Positions 1-10,879 of a DNA stretch of 64,000 bases are shown in pieces. The position numbers were made by a program, and so were the translations under genes. The stretch's first letter is position 1. Each line of letters opens with the position of its first letter. Location of the stretch: the NCBI GenBank assembly GCA_028023455.1, contig JAQFVV010012671.1:126001-190000 (forward strand). Reading direction: 5' to 3'. This stretch comes from Epiperipatus broadwayi. Taxonomy: Eukaryota > Onychophora > Udeonychophora > Euonychophora > Peripatidae. The notes beneath the pieces were generated by a model. That model ran no database searches, was not told the origin of the DNA, and saw only the letters and a list, made by a program, of their open reading frames with translations.

Positions 1-83
1 ATGAATAGTTGCATTTATATATTGGATTATTTCTATCATCTAATATAAAGTATTGAATGTCTTGAGAAAAATTTAACAAAGCG

Positions 84-311
84 GCAGGATGGCTCAATTG
101 GTTAGAGCTTGACCTTAACATTCAATACTCAAGAATATAAGGGTCCAGGTCCGATTCCCATGTTAGTACTTTCACTGGTCAGGTCAGCAACACCTGAAGA
201 AGAGAGGAGAATAATAATACCTCTTGAAACATTGTGCATATACTAACCTGTGCACTATTATTAACAGTTGAATGTACTTTGAAAATTTAAATAAAGTTAA
301 ATTTTTTTAAA
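84..311 (+). repeat. tRNA-derived SINE, full-length-like
   Basis: The head begins GGATGGCTCAATTGGTTAGA (88-107), a tRNA-like A box (TGGCTCAATTGGTTAGAGC). A B box GGTCCGATTCCC follows near 149-159. A body of about 140 bp ends in an A/T-rich tail. A diverged copy lies at 25150-25370 and matches through the body, including TATACTAACCTGTG and TTAACAGTTGAA/TTAACAGTTAAA. The anticodon arm carries insertions and no cloverleaf folds, so this is a SINE rather than a tRNA gene. SINEs of this kind are known from octopus; I cannot assign the named family. Confidence 0.82.
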
Positions 312-900
312 GACATTCAATACTTTAAGATATCTTGGAGTGGATCAATAATGTTAAAAATGATGATGATGATTCACATAAAATTCTAATATGATAAAAA
401 TATAAATTATAACTAAGAGAATGAGCAAGTTATTTATCATATTGTCCAATTAATTATATCAAATGTATTTTTAAAGTCTAAATAAAGACTATAAATAATT
501 AAATTGTATAATATTGCTTCATAAAAGCTCAAGTAAAGTATGTTAAAATAAATAATTAAATTGTATGATATAATTTTATAAAATCTCAAGAAAAATATGT
601 AAAATGAAATTTACGTTATCTAACATGGTGTTTGCCTTATGTTAAATAGATTCAATAATATGGTTAAAGAAAACTAACAAGATACTTTTTAATACAAAAT
701 AGAAATTGTTTATTAAGCACTAAAAAGAAAACTTTATTTTCACAAAAATACTAAAACATAGACTGAGAGAATAGCTAGTTATATAAGTTTGCAGAAATAT
801 CAAATATTAGCATAAATGCAAGTTATAAGCATTTCATTCGTGCTTATAATACTTTTGGAAATAATCATACGAATAAAATAAGATGATCAGGAATCCTAAT
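312..900. other. AT-rich intronic or intergenic sequence
   Basis: No open frame or repeat recognised. There is weak internal similarity around ATAAATAATTAAATTGTATAAT (about 490 and 550), suggesting a short decayed duplication. Confidence 0.5.
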
Positions 901-1690
901 TCTTGAAACATTAGCAACTCTCTCCATATGATAGTGCCAATCAATGTAAGCCATGTTAATCACTGGATGCTAAAAGATTTGTGCATCAAAATCCCTATCT
1001 AGTGCCCACTAATCCAATATCCCCAGACTAGTTTCTAGCTTAGACTTTCATCAGTTAGGAGTCTTAGCATTGAGAGCATTGCACTAAATCTTCAGATCCA
1101 ATGCAATCCTCAAACAGTATTTTTTACCTTTTTAGTTAACTTTAAAACTAAGAGCCTAAACTGAAAATACAATAATGTTATCAATCCAAGCTAATTCTTT
1201 TGTTTGTATAATCATACAGATCTGAACCCAGTTCAGTATTTATGCATTTTGGTGACTTTGGTTTCTTAATAATCATAATCGCCAACATTCTTTGACTAGG
1301 ATTGACATTAAACTACTAAAATATCACATAAACACCATTTCTTATGCTTCCACAATCAGTTAAAACAGTAGCAATTCTTTCCATACAATAGTGCCAGATC
1401 TATATGAATATACCAGTGAATTAGTTTGGATTGAAAACATTATTTTATTTTCAGTTTAGGCTCATAGCTTTATAGTTAACTGAAAATGTAAAAAGTGGCT
1501 GCTGAAAGGTTGCATTAAATCCAAAGATCTCTGTGCAATGCTCTCAAATTCAAGATTTCTTTCTCTGATGAAAACCATAAGCTAGAAACTAATCTGGGGA
1601 TATTGAGTGAATAGGCACTAGATAGGATTTTGATGCAGAAACCTTTTAGCATCCATTAATTACTATGGCTTGCAGTAAGTACTATTTCAT
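900..1690. repeat. Decayed foldback element, family FB1
   Basis: The left arm (about 920-1110) carries ATCCCTATCTAGTGCCC and AATATCCCCAGACTAGTTTC. The right arm (about 1500-1690) carries these in reverse complement. The centre (1190-1480) matches 31870-32030, including the CAGATCTGAACCCAGTTCAG and GTTTAGGCTCATAG parts. It is an older copy of the element whose better-preserved copies lie at 31319-32240, and a fragment is at 45095-45335. It is non-coding, and long inverted arms suggest a non-autonomous DNA transposon. Confidence 0.75.
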
Positions 1691-2397
1691 AGAAAGAGTT
1701 ACAACTGTTTTAACAGATTGTGTAAGCATAAGAAATAATGGTCATGCAATGATGTTTTAGTAGTTTAATCTTAATTATTGATTAGACTAATTTGGAGATG
1801 GCTTTAGTATTTAATATATAAAATTTCACAAAATCATCAATTGAATATAATTATTTGTTGTTACGTAGTCATTCGTTTACAAAGTTAATTGATGTTCAAG
1901 GAACAAAATCACACCACAAAAGATCAATTTGAATAATCTGACTGAAGGCCCCAAATGTTTAATCCATGAATCTTATATTATACAGAAATTACCATTAAAC
2001 CAACATTTCAAGATATCTTAACAATTATCTCACCAATTATTCTTACTATTTTATAGCATCATTTATCACGTCCCTAACTTGAGGTTCAAATCCAATAAGA
2101 ATTTGAAAGTTTTTTACAAAGCTTTATAGTCGATTATTAGCAGTCTAGCTATCCATTTAATTCTTAACTGAAATCATTTTTCTAGAAAAATTTGCTTTCC
2201 AAACAAGTTTTTATTTTTTTTAATAAAAAAACAATAATTTGTAATAAATATTAAATAATAAATGCTGATAAAATTAAAAACTAAAAATAATTTGGTGTAT
2301 AACTGTCATAACATAAAATGCTTAAATCAAATATTAAATAAATCATTTATATATTATCCATAATCAAAGATTAATTCTGTGCTACAAAAAATGGTAC
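1691..2397. other. Probable intron of the HMG/zinc-finger gene, no feature seen
   Basis: AT-rich sequence directly downstream (minus-strand sense) of the zinc-finger exon. I looked here for the next coding exon and found none with splice sites and a recognisable protein. Confidence 0.5.
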
Positions 2398-2506
2398 CTG
2401 TAAGAGCTTGCAGATGTTGTTTCCCAAATAAGTGTTCCTTTTTATTATGAAGAGAATTAAAATATTGATTACAAATTTTGCAATAAAGATCTGCTAGATC
2501 TTCATC
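2398..2506 (-). CDS. HMG/zinc-finger protein, exon 4 visible (C2H2 zinc finger)
   Basis: Internal exon of 109 bp with acceptor TTATTTTCTAG and donor G|GTACCA. It reads in phase 0 from the acidic-linker exon as DEDLADLYCKICNQYF, then SLHNKKEHL and GKQHLQALT, ending in phase 1. The Cys and His residues form C-x2-C-x12-H-x5-H, the longer spacing of matrin/U1/JAZ-type fingers rather than the classical TFIIIA repeat. These often bind RNA, DNA or protein. Vertebrate HMG20A/B have a coiled coil at this position and no zinc finger as far as I know, so the gene may be an invertebrate HMG-plus-C2H2 type. The following exon was not seen in 1-2397 and is probably beyond the window edge. Confidence 0.85.
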
Positions 2507-3180
2507 CTAGAAAATAAGACACATCAAATTAAAAAAAAATAATTTTAATATTAATAAGATTAAAAAAAAAACATAGGCATTTAATGCTAATGCTGTAGTT
2601 GCTACTACTATTATTAATAACAACAATAATAAAATTAATATCAAAAGAATGATAAATAATGATTCAATATTACTTTTAGAAGTACTGTACGTTTAATTCT
2701 GAAGGATGGCTGATTTAAGAGCTCTTTTACATAGCTATAGAAAATAGAGAAAGAATTTGTAAAGCAAAGAGAAGTGATGAACTTTTAACCAGCTAAGTAA
2801 TCAATTTGTACAAATATTAAATATATCTCTGAAGTTCAAATTATTTTTAATTCCTATATTTATAGAGTGAAGTTCAGACAGAATAAAAGCAATTTCTTAA
2901 AAGATACAATGAAAATTGAAAAACATTAAAATTCTTAATTTATGAGTTATAGTACCAAAACATTTTTTAGATAACTCATTATACCATAAGACATTAATAT
3001 TACATATAATGAAAATAATAATATCTGGATTACAAACAATTACAATATGTCAAATATCACCACAAATAAGAATTAGTTAGAATCTTATTATATGTAAAAT
3101 AGATTTTATGCATTTAATAACACTATTAAAAAACATGTAGCTGTTTATAATCAATAAAAAGATTTCAGTTTCTTATTATA
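2507..3180. other. Intron sequence, no feature seen
   Basis: AT-rich stretch between the zinc-finger exon and the MITE cluster. It has poly-A runs and short ATT/AAT triplet tracts near 2605-2640 and no supported gene. Confidence 0.5.
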
Positions 3181-3189
3181 ATATTTAAT

Positions 3190-3320
3190 AGACAGGGTAT
3201 GAGCACAGACTTTCACATGACCCACCACTCTCCACACTATCTCATAACACTGATACACCTGAACACACATATGTCGAAAAGATAAATAATCACCAATATA
3301 CGTATTTATAATATAATATA
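3190..3320. repeat. MITE-A, truncated end
   Basis: The sequence from GGGTATGAGCACAGACTTTC through CACTATCTCATAACACTGAT and the ATAAATAATCACCAATATAC core matches the terminus of the complete element at 3659-4090. It breaks into a (TA)n-rich tract at about 3310. Only one end is present. Confidence 0.75.
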
Positions 3321-3658
3321 ATATTTAATATATAATATTTATAAATGATTATGTTAAATTAATAACTAACACTAATAAATTATTATGAGAAAATTTAAGT
3401 ATTTCATATTAATTCATTATTTAAATGCGAAAATATTATATAAAAACCAAATTCTGAACTGTGAACTACAAATACAAGATTCATAAATGTTAATTAAGCA
3501 AACCTTCATCAGTTCCGTCAAGACTAATATTTATTTATTGTATGTTTTATATATTTGTTAATTAGTGAGCTAAAAGAGCATTTAAATGCTCTCATTTATA
3601 ATAAGATATAGCTAATAACTGTAACACAGGCTTATTATATACCTGTGTATATATATGT

Positions 3659-4090
3659 AATATATAGGGTATATGAGCACAGACTTTCACATGACCCACC
3701 ACTCTCCACACTATCTCATACATGAGGGGTCAGATTGACTTTAGGTCAACATGGGTGTGCCAAGAATTTCGGCCTCAGGGTGGCCTTTGAGCATTCCATC
3801 ATCGGATTTTCAATTAGATGGACGATTGAAGAGTTGGAGTGTGGAGTAGATTGAAGCCTGTCCATTTAAGTATGAAGATTGGCTATCTTAATATATATCT
3901 GAGCACTTATAGCATATATGTGTGGAGATGATAATCTGGACCAACTGATGATTGCTGGTTTAGCATGAAATACGTATATTGGTGATTATTTATCTTTTCG
4001 ACATATATGTGTTCAAGTGCATCAGTGTTATGAGATAGTGTGGAGAGTGGTGGGTCATGTGAAAGTCTGTGCTCATATACCCTATATATT
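3659..4090. mobile_element. MITE-A, complete, with perfect 60 bp terminal inverted repeats
   Basis: The first 60 bases (3659-3718, starting AATATATAGGGTATATGAGC) are the exact reverse complement of the last 60 (4031-4090). The 312 bp between them have no coding potential. They share a core with the copies at 10150-10621, 35174-36627 and 56835-57290: GAGGGGTCAGA, GATTTTCAAT, GAAGCCTGTCCATT and GGACCAACTGATGA. A short palindrome ACACAGG...CCTGTGT sits just outside the left end (about 3625-3650) and recurs beside the fragment at 9500. It is a non-autonomous DNA element. The identical TIRs imply recent insertion or arm-to-arm conversion. Confidence 0.88.
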
Positions 4091-7030
4091 AAATAAGATA
4101 TAGCTCTATAATATATTAATTACACAATTGACTAAATTAATAAATCTACAAATTTATTTTATAACAAAAAAATTGAAAATATATTGAATAATATGAAACT
4201 GATTTGATAAAATCATAAAAATAAAATTCTCAAATCTTCTCTCAAAAATATAACATTATACTATTTCCAGTTTGATATTTTTTTTAAAGTAGCATATTAA
4301 AAAAATGGCAACATAAAAAATTTACAATATAATTATTCCATAGTAACTTTTTTTTTTCTTATATGAAATGTTGTTTACTATTTTGGAAACTCTAGCAAGA
4401 ATTGGAGGAGAGAATGAAGTTTATTCATCTTGAGAGATATTATTAATTATTTGCATTTTTATTTGCTCTTTTTATTTTTACATTTATATTTCTATAAATT
4501 TTCAAAATAAAAATATTATGAAAATTTAAAAAGCATCATCTATAAATATTACAATTGTAAGGTTTGTTAATAAATCTAATTTTTATTTACTTAAAAAAGA
4601 AAACTATTTAAAAAAATAAAACATTAATTTATAATATCGCGATGATTCATTTGAATAAACTAAAAATACTTCAATTTTATTGGATATGAGAAAATTCTAG
4701 AGCAATTAACAAGTTTATTTTTCGTATTTGAAATAATAGAAAATATAATTTTGTATTCATTTTTTCTTATGAAAAGACTCTTTTTTTGGAAAAAAGATAG
4801 TGTCAAAAATGTATTATCTTGGGGAGGCGGGACAATAATAAAAATTTGATTCCTTGACTGAATTTATTCTGGTATTTCCAATTCATAATTTTTCTACATC
4901 ACTCAGAAAAATTCTTTATTTTATCCATTCATCTCAAATGTGTTTTCTTTCTATATCTTTTAAAATTTCTTGAGTTTATATTTAGGAATTGATTAAGAAT
5001 TAATTTATTGATATCTTTTCAAGCAACTTATCTAGTCATATCTAATTCAGTCTCTTAATTCTCTCAATGATATCTATATTTTTTTTGTTCTTTCCATGTA
5101 TTTCATTTTTATTTCCTTTTATTTTAACATATGATCTGCAGTTTTTGTATTGCTTATTTATTATTTTTCCCCAAGTCTAAAATTGATGAGTAGGCACTAG
5201 TAGAACACATCTATTGGTATTAGTAATTTGACCACAGTAACCCCAATTTATTATTTTGAATGTTTTTTTTTCCTGTGTATCTTTTTGAGAAGTTATTCAA
5301 TACAATTTTAATTTTCATTAATATTTATCTTTACTACTTTCATTTGAAAACAACTGCAACATTTTTAGTACTGAAACTATTTGTGAAAACAATCACATTA
5401 TTTTCATTTATTTTTTTATTCAATTTGCTTTCATCTCAGTCCATAAAATATTTTGAATAAAATTACTGCAAATTTTTTTAGAATAATGGAATCATACTTC
5501 TGTAAGATCCTAAATGCTAATATTCTTAATATTACCACATAGTTTAATTAGTAGCATTGTATTTTGATAAATATTCTCTAGAAAGAGATTATTCTGGATT
5601 TATCCTTTAATCACAGTAGAAATAACTTTAAAGTATAAAGCCATTTTGTAATTATAAATCTAATGTAAATAGCAATTCACATTAATGGTTCTTTCCATAA
5701 TTTCTTTTAATACGCTATGCTACAACTATTTTTAATTCAGCTGGGTTTTATGGATGATTCCAGTCTAAAGTTCTTAATAAATGATTTGTAATGATATTTA
5801 ATAAATATTTTAAAATAATTGATAAAAAACTAATTTATCTTTAATTTTAAATCTTTTTCATCTTTCTTAAATATGAATAGTATTATTGCATTTTTCCAAT
5901 TCTCTATTTTTGCATGATTTTTTTAAAATTTCGTGGAAATTTTTTATTTTTCCAAAAATTAATTGCTAGTCTACCAAAAATATATAGCATTTTAATTGAT
6001 ATTAATAATGTATTAATCTCATTAAAGTTTATGATGAAGGTTATATTACATATTTACTCAATTTGCTTTTGGATAAAAAACTATATTAAGACATATACAC
6101 AATTGATATTGTTATTACATGATCAGCTTTGTTTTTCAATTCTTAATTACTATATAGTTTATAGTTCTCTAAAGATTTTTTCTGCATTTTCATGATGCCA
6201 TCTCTCCTTTCAGTAACCACCGCTGAAATAACTTTCCAAAAAATCAAGATGACATTTTATAAATTTAAGATTTTTATCTTCTTTTATTGTTTTCTTTGTC
6301 ATTTCATATTTCTTTATTTTCTCATTAACTGTTTTCTATATTATTTTTCAGAATTAAATATACTCATTTATTCTAAATAGATCACATTCATATTCCATCT
6401 TTCATGCATATATTATCATCTCTCAACATAAAAATTACTGCTGGATTGATGTTTTTTAATTTTTCTGTTGCAGTTGTTTGATAAAATATTTTTTACTTAC
6501 TTATTGACCTTGTTTAAAAGTGAGCTATCTTCAATGTCTTTTAACATTTTAAAATGATTTGTAATTTCTAGTTAAATTTAATTGAGTATTTCTGAAGATA
6601 GAAAACATTATTTACAGTCTTTTTAAATAGTTTTTGTCTCTATAACTTTATATTAAATCATATATATTGCTAATCAATAATCACTTTCTAGTTTTGAAAT
6701 ACATATTTCAGCCATCTTTTTTAAGCAATAAAATAAAAATTATTGAAATGATAATGGTAAAACATATATATATAAAATGTTCTTGTATTGTGTCAGTAAA
6801 TTTAAAAGTTTGAAGAGTTTACCTGAGAAAATGAAATGAATAATGGCAAGTAGGGATACAGATTTCAAAGACAATGTGGAAAAAAAAACATCAAACCAAT
6901 TAGAATGGTTGCAGTCTGCTATTAACAAGACAGCAATTATGCCAAATTCACAAATTTATTCAATTTCATTTAAAGCTTAATATGGCTTTAAATAGTTTTA
7001 AATATTTTCTAAATGATAATATAAATGTTT
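4091..7030. other. Long AT-rich intron stretch, T-rich on the plus strand
   Basis: From about 4840 to 6700 the plus strand is markedly pyrimidine-rich with many TTTCTT runs. This resembles the antisense of a decayed A-rich LINE such as the minus-strand copy at 48.5-54 kb. I could not find a diagnostic reverse-transcriptase motif, so this is a suspicion only. Short open frames here look like chance products of base bias. Confidence 0.4.
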
Positions 7031-9497
7031 TTAAAAAACAGATTCTTGACAAATATTTTGTGGATATTCAGGAGTCTGCAGTTCACAATTTAGGAAACAA
7101 CCATCTAGATAATTTATGACCCATAGTCTTCCTGCACATATAATATCATGGCCAATTCTCATCAATGAGAAAACAAATAAAACCTTGTTCAATATTATAA
7201 GACTGTTTCTCTTAATAGTCTTATTTCTGTTTATCATGAAAGTTTTTATTTTATTTTACTATTTTTATATTAAGATTATGTCAAAGATATTCTTTAAAAA
7301 GGCAATACTAATTACTTTCACTGGAGGATGTAACTGAGAATAAAATGTAATGGAAATCTACAATTAGGAAAAATTTTCAGAAAAAAGTCTAATGCAGAAA
7401 TTATAGGTAGCATTGAAAGATATCAAACAGATTGAAAAATTGCAATATATGTCGATGTATTTGTTTTTCACAGATTAATTTTTACAGTCATGAGAAAGCT
7501 CACCTTCAAATTTTTTTTCTATATATATATATTTTAAATTTTTCTGGAATTATAATGACTGTAACTCACTCACAAGTGTCTACTAATAAATAAATATCAA
7601 TTTTTAATTAATTTATGTTATCATGAATCTGAATGAATTATTTATATTGATAATATTTGCCAGAAATTTATAATACTCATTATGAATTATAATTATTATT
7701 CATCTTTTTGAACATCAGAAAGCTTAGAAAGATAGTTTGCAGTAGATAAGACCTTATGTTATAAGCAATATTATTTTCATACTCCAAATATAGATTAATA
7801 TTTTTAAGATAATTAGAGTATGACCAATAAAACTACCCAATATTTCTTGATAAATGACATCTAATTTATCTTAATTAGATGCTAAAGAAAGTCACAATCA
7901 GATGAGTATTAATACAGTAGTAAAAAAAGTGTCATAAATTTACGAGAGCATTATTAACCTGTGGTTTGCAATTAACTTTTTATAAATACAAATTTTCAAT
8001 ATAAAAGTACATTTTGAGAGGTAGTTATCATATCAAAAGTTATAAAGTATTTGATGTTTTGTTTTTTATTTTATAAAATATTTTCAAAAATGAAAGTGAC
8101 TAATTTTTAAAAAAAATTTTTTTAAATGTAAGAAATTTTTTAATTAATTCTCAACATTATTAACATTTTCTGATTAGATGTTTATAATAAATTACTGATT
8201 TTAGTATTGTAGCTGAGTGATTATTAAATTCTAATTAGAAAGACTTTAGACTAATTTACACTGTTTGATTGAAAGTACATTTTAAGATTGATAAATGATG
8301 AAAATGGATATAAAATTATCTGTATTAAAATTCTTAGTAAATTACTTCTCCATATATATATTATTGGCTTATTAATATTATAGATTATAAACAAAAACAT
8401 TGCGCTATATTAAAAAAATAAATGTCTTGTTTACATATGTTTAATTATAAGAATGACGTATCATAAATTCTAAAAATTTCATTGGCGTCATTCATTTACA
8501 ATGTAGAAAAGTAATTTAAAGTGATCAATTAATAACTTCACGCTCTTTATTTCAAACACTTCAGATTTTCCCATACATATACGGTTGGGTCGAAAATATA
8601 GGTGGATTCATTCTATATTTTCTTAAAGACTTTATCTTAGGTTTGAAAAAGTAGGCGTATTCATTTATATAGTGACATCTGCAAAGCGCATGTGTATCAG
8701 CTTATTGGCTTATTAATATTATAGATTTTCACTAATTTATAATTTTGATCAAAACAATAGTAGCATTAAAAAATAAGTGTTTATAAAAAAAGATAAATTG
8801 TTTGGATATCTTATATAATTGTTTTAACCAAAGTCACAAATTAGTGAAAATAATTTTTTTTTATAAAAAACATATTCATTTCTTAAGGATCCCGAATTTT
8901 AATGAACTTAATCTCACATCTACCTCCAATATTTATTTATCAATTTTAAAAATTCTTTTAATAAGAGAATATAATTTAAATTAAACATTCAACTGATTAT
9001 TGTTTATTACTATCAACCAATAAAAAAGACATAATAATATTTATTACAACTGTCTCAGCCTTGACTTAATATTCTAACTTTAAAAGGGATGTAGAGAAAA
9101 AAAAACAAAAATTACTACAATGATGAGAACTACGATAAATGAATAACAATATATAAGTTATTAAAAAATTTGTACAATCAGCAGTTGAAAATAACTACAT
9201 TTTATACACAAATATTTTGATTTTCTTTTTTTCTTTTTACACCAAAAAAGTACAAGTCAAGATGATTGAAAGAAAAATTAGAGAACTGCAATTTGTGATA
9301 AGCTTTTTTTAAATCTGTATAAAAAAACTTCATCTAATTTATGATGAAATGGAGATTTACATAAAGAATAAAATATACATTAGATGATTAATAAGCAAAA
9401 GAGCCAGTATCCCATGAACAATTAAGCAATGGTAATAGAAGAACTAAAAAGATCAGATTTACTAGCATGAAGCTATTATCAAATTAATTCTTAACTA
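7031..9497. other. AT-rich intron stretch with one unassigned short frame
   Basis: A minus-strand open frame at 7031-7237 has a slightly more protein-like middle (ICAGRLWVINYLDGCF) but no recognised family, no clear splice sites and no neighbours. The sequence CTTATTGGCTTATTAATATT occurs near 8363 and again near 8701, a small local duplication. Nothing else is supported. Confidence 0.4.
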
Positions 9498-9622
9498 AAA
9501 CACACAGGCTTATTATATACCTGTGTTTATATATGTAATATATACGATATATGAGCATAGACTTTCACACGATCCACCACTCTCCACACTATCTCATAAC
9601 ACTGATACACTTGAACACGTAT
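9498..9622. repeat. MITE-A end fragment with flanking palindrome
   Basis: It repeats 3625-3720 closely: the ACACAGG...CCTGTGT palindrome, then ATATGAGCATAGACTTTCAC and CCACTCTCCACACTATCTCA. It stops after TTGAACACGT. The shared flank shows that the palindrome belongs to the mobile unit. It lies about 120 bp 3' (minus-strand sense) of the acidic-linker exon. Confidence 0.75.
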
Positions 9623-9740
9623 TAATTCTTGTTGATAATCTTGTATAGGTAAAGAATTGCATACACTCATTTATATATAAAAATATAGATGAAGGAATAT
9701 ATAAATAATTAAACAATACAGAAATTAGTAATAAACTTAC

Positions 9741-9808
9741 ATCAATATCACCCAGAACTAAATCAGAATCAACTGTTTCAGTATCAATAGCTGAAGAATC
9801 ACCACCTC
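9741..9808 (-). CDS. HMG/zinc-finger protein, exon 3 visible (acidic linker)
   Basis: Internal exon of 68 bp with acceptor TAAATAG and strong donor GAT|GTAAGT. Its first two bases complete the codon left open by the 38.4 kb exon (G|GA, Gly). The rest encodes 22 residues, GGDSSAIDTETVDSDLVLGD followed by Ile-Asp, a Ser/Thr/Asp-rich acidic linker with possible casein-kinase-2-type sites. No domain is recognised. The exon call rests on splice sites, exact phase agreement on both sides and a plausible protein join. The acceptor is a tandem TAGGAG (NAGNAG type), so an isoform lacking one Gly is possible. There is no competing open frame here. Confidence 0.75.
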
Positions 9809-10149
9809 CTATTTAAATAAGTTGCATTTCAATGAATTGTTTCAAATATTTGTCGATCATCAAATAATAACAACACTAATATAAAACAATATGTTAAAAA
9901 CATTATTACAATATTATTTACAGATCAAATGCCAGCATTGTTTATTAATTAATTCCCATGGCAGGTATTGATTTTACTTACAATTTAGAAGTTTGTGTAA
10001 AATAATATATAAACATATTTTTAAAGTTAATAAAACATTACTTTAGTTTTCTCTTCCTTAATTATTTTTGGTGTTTCAAAAAATATAAAAATTATAAATT
10101 TATTATGAAATATTGAAATACAAGTATAATGTATATACTTAACCTAAAT

Positions 10150-10621
10150 GTAATTAAAGGGAATTTGAACCCAAACTTTCACGCTCCCTATAGTCATGCA
10201 TTTCAATATTATATATTCAGCCGAAATTCTGCCCATCCCACTTCTTTGCATTTAAATGGACTTATTAAGGCCCTACATATGAAGGATCAGATTACATGGG
10301 TATGACTATAATATTGGCATCATCAAGGACTTTGAGCATTCCATCATCAGATTTTCAGTGATTGGCTGAAGACGATTGAAGCCTATCCATTAAAGTGTAT
10401 ACATTTGCTATCTTAATATAAACTGAGAACTGATTATATATGTGTGTGTGTAAAAAATGATGATCCAGACCAACTGATGAGTGCTGGTTCAGCATGAAAT
10501 ATGTATACTGGAGATCACTTATCTTTTTCATATGTATGTGATCATGTGTATCAATTATATTAGATAGAGTGGATGACTGTAAGGAGCATGAAAGTCTGGA
10601 TTCAAATCCCCTTTAATTAAA
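10150..10621. mobile_element. MITE-A relative with imperfect TIRs
   Basis: The left end TAATTAAAGGGAATTTGAAC (from about 10151) pairs with the right end ...GGATTCAAATCCCCTTTAAT (to about 10621) as an imperfect inverted repeat of about 40 bp. The core has the family marks GGACCAACTGATGA (about 10467), CATTCCATCATCAGATTTTC (about 10339) and GAAGCCTATCCATTAAAGTG (about 10379). It is older than the copy at 3659. Confidence 0.8.
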
Positions 10622-10879
10622 TTTATTATGAATAAAAAAAAAGTATATACATAAATTGACCAACATGTTACACAGAATTTATTGATTTAAAATGGGACCA
10701 CTTCTCTTTAATCATTTGTATTGAGATTACAACAAGCATAATAATACAGACTCATGATACAATCAAATCATAAAAATTATTTATCAAACTGCAATGATTA
10801 GAATAAAAATATAAATTTTGTTAGAGTCTATGATAAGAGTTCATTTATCAAAAATTTTTAAGAGCAAGTATTTTGTGAA

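Noticed and set aside
88-160. A tRNA gene at the start of the window
   Set aside because: A and B boxes are present but the arms do not pair and a second diverged copy with the same tail exists at 25150-25370, so it is a SINE head.
5260-6380. Series of hydrophobic plus-strand frames as membrane proteins
   Set aside because: Phe/Leu/Ile-rich text follows from T-rich DNA; there are no family motifs and no shared regulation signals.
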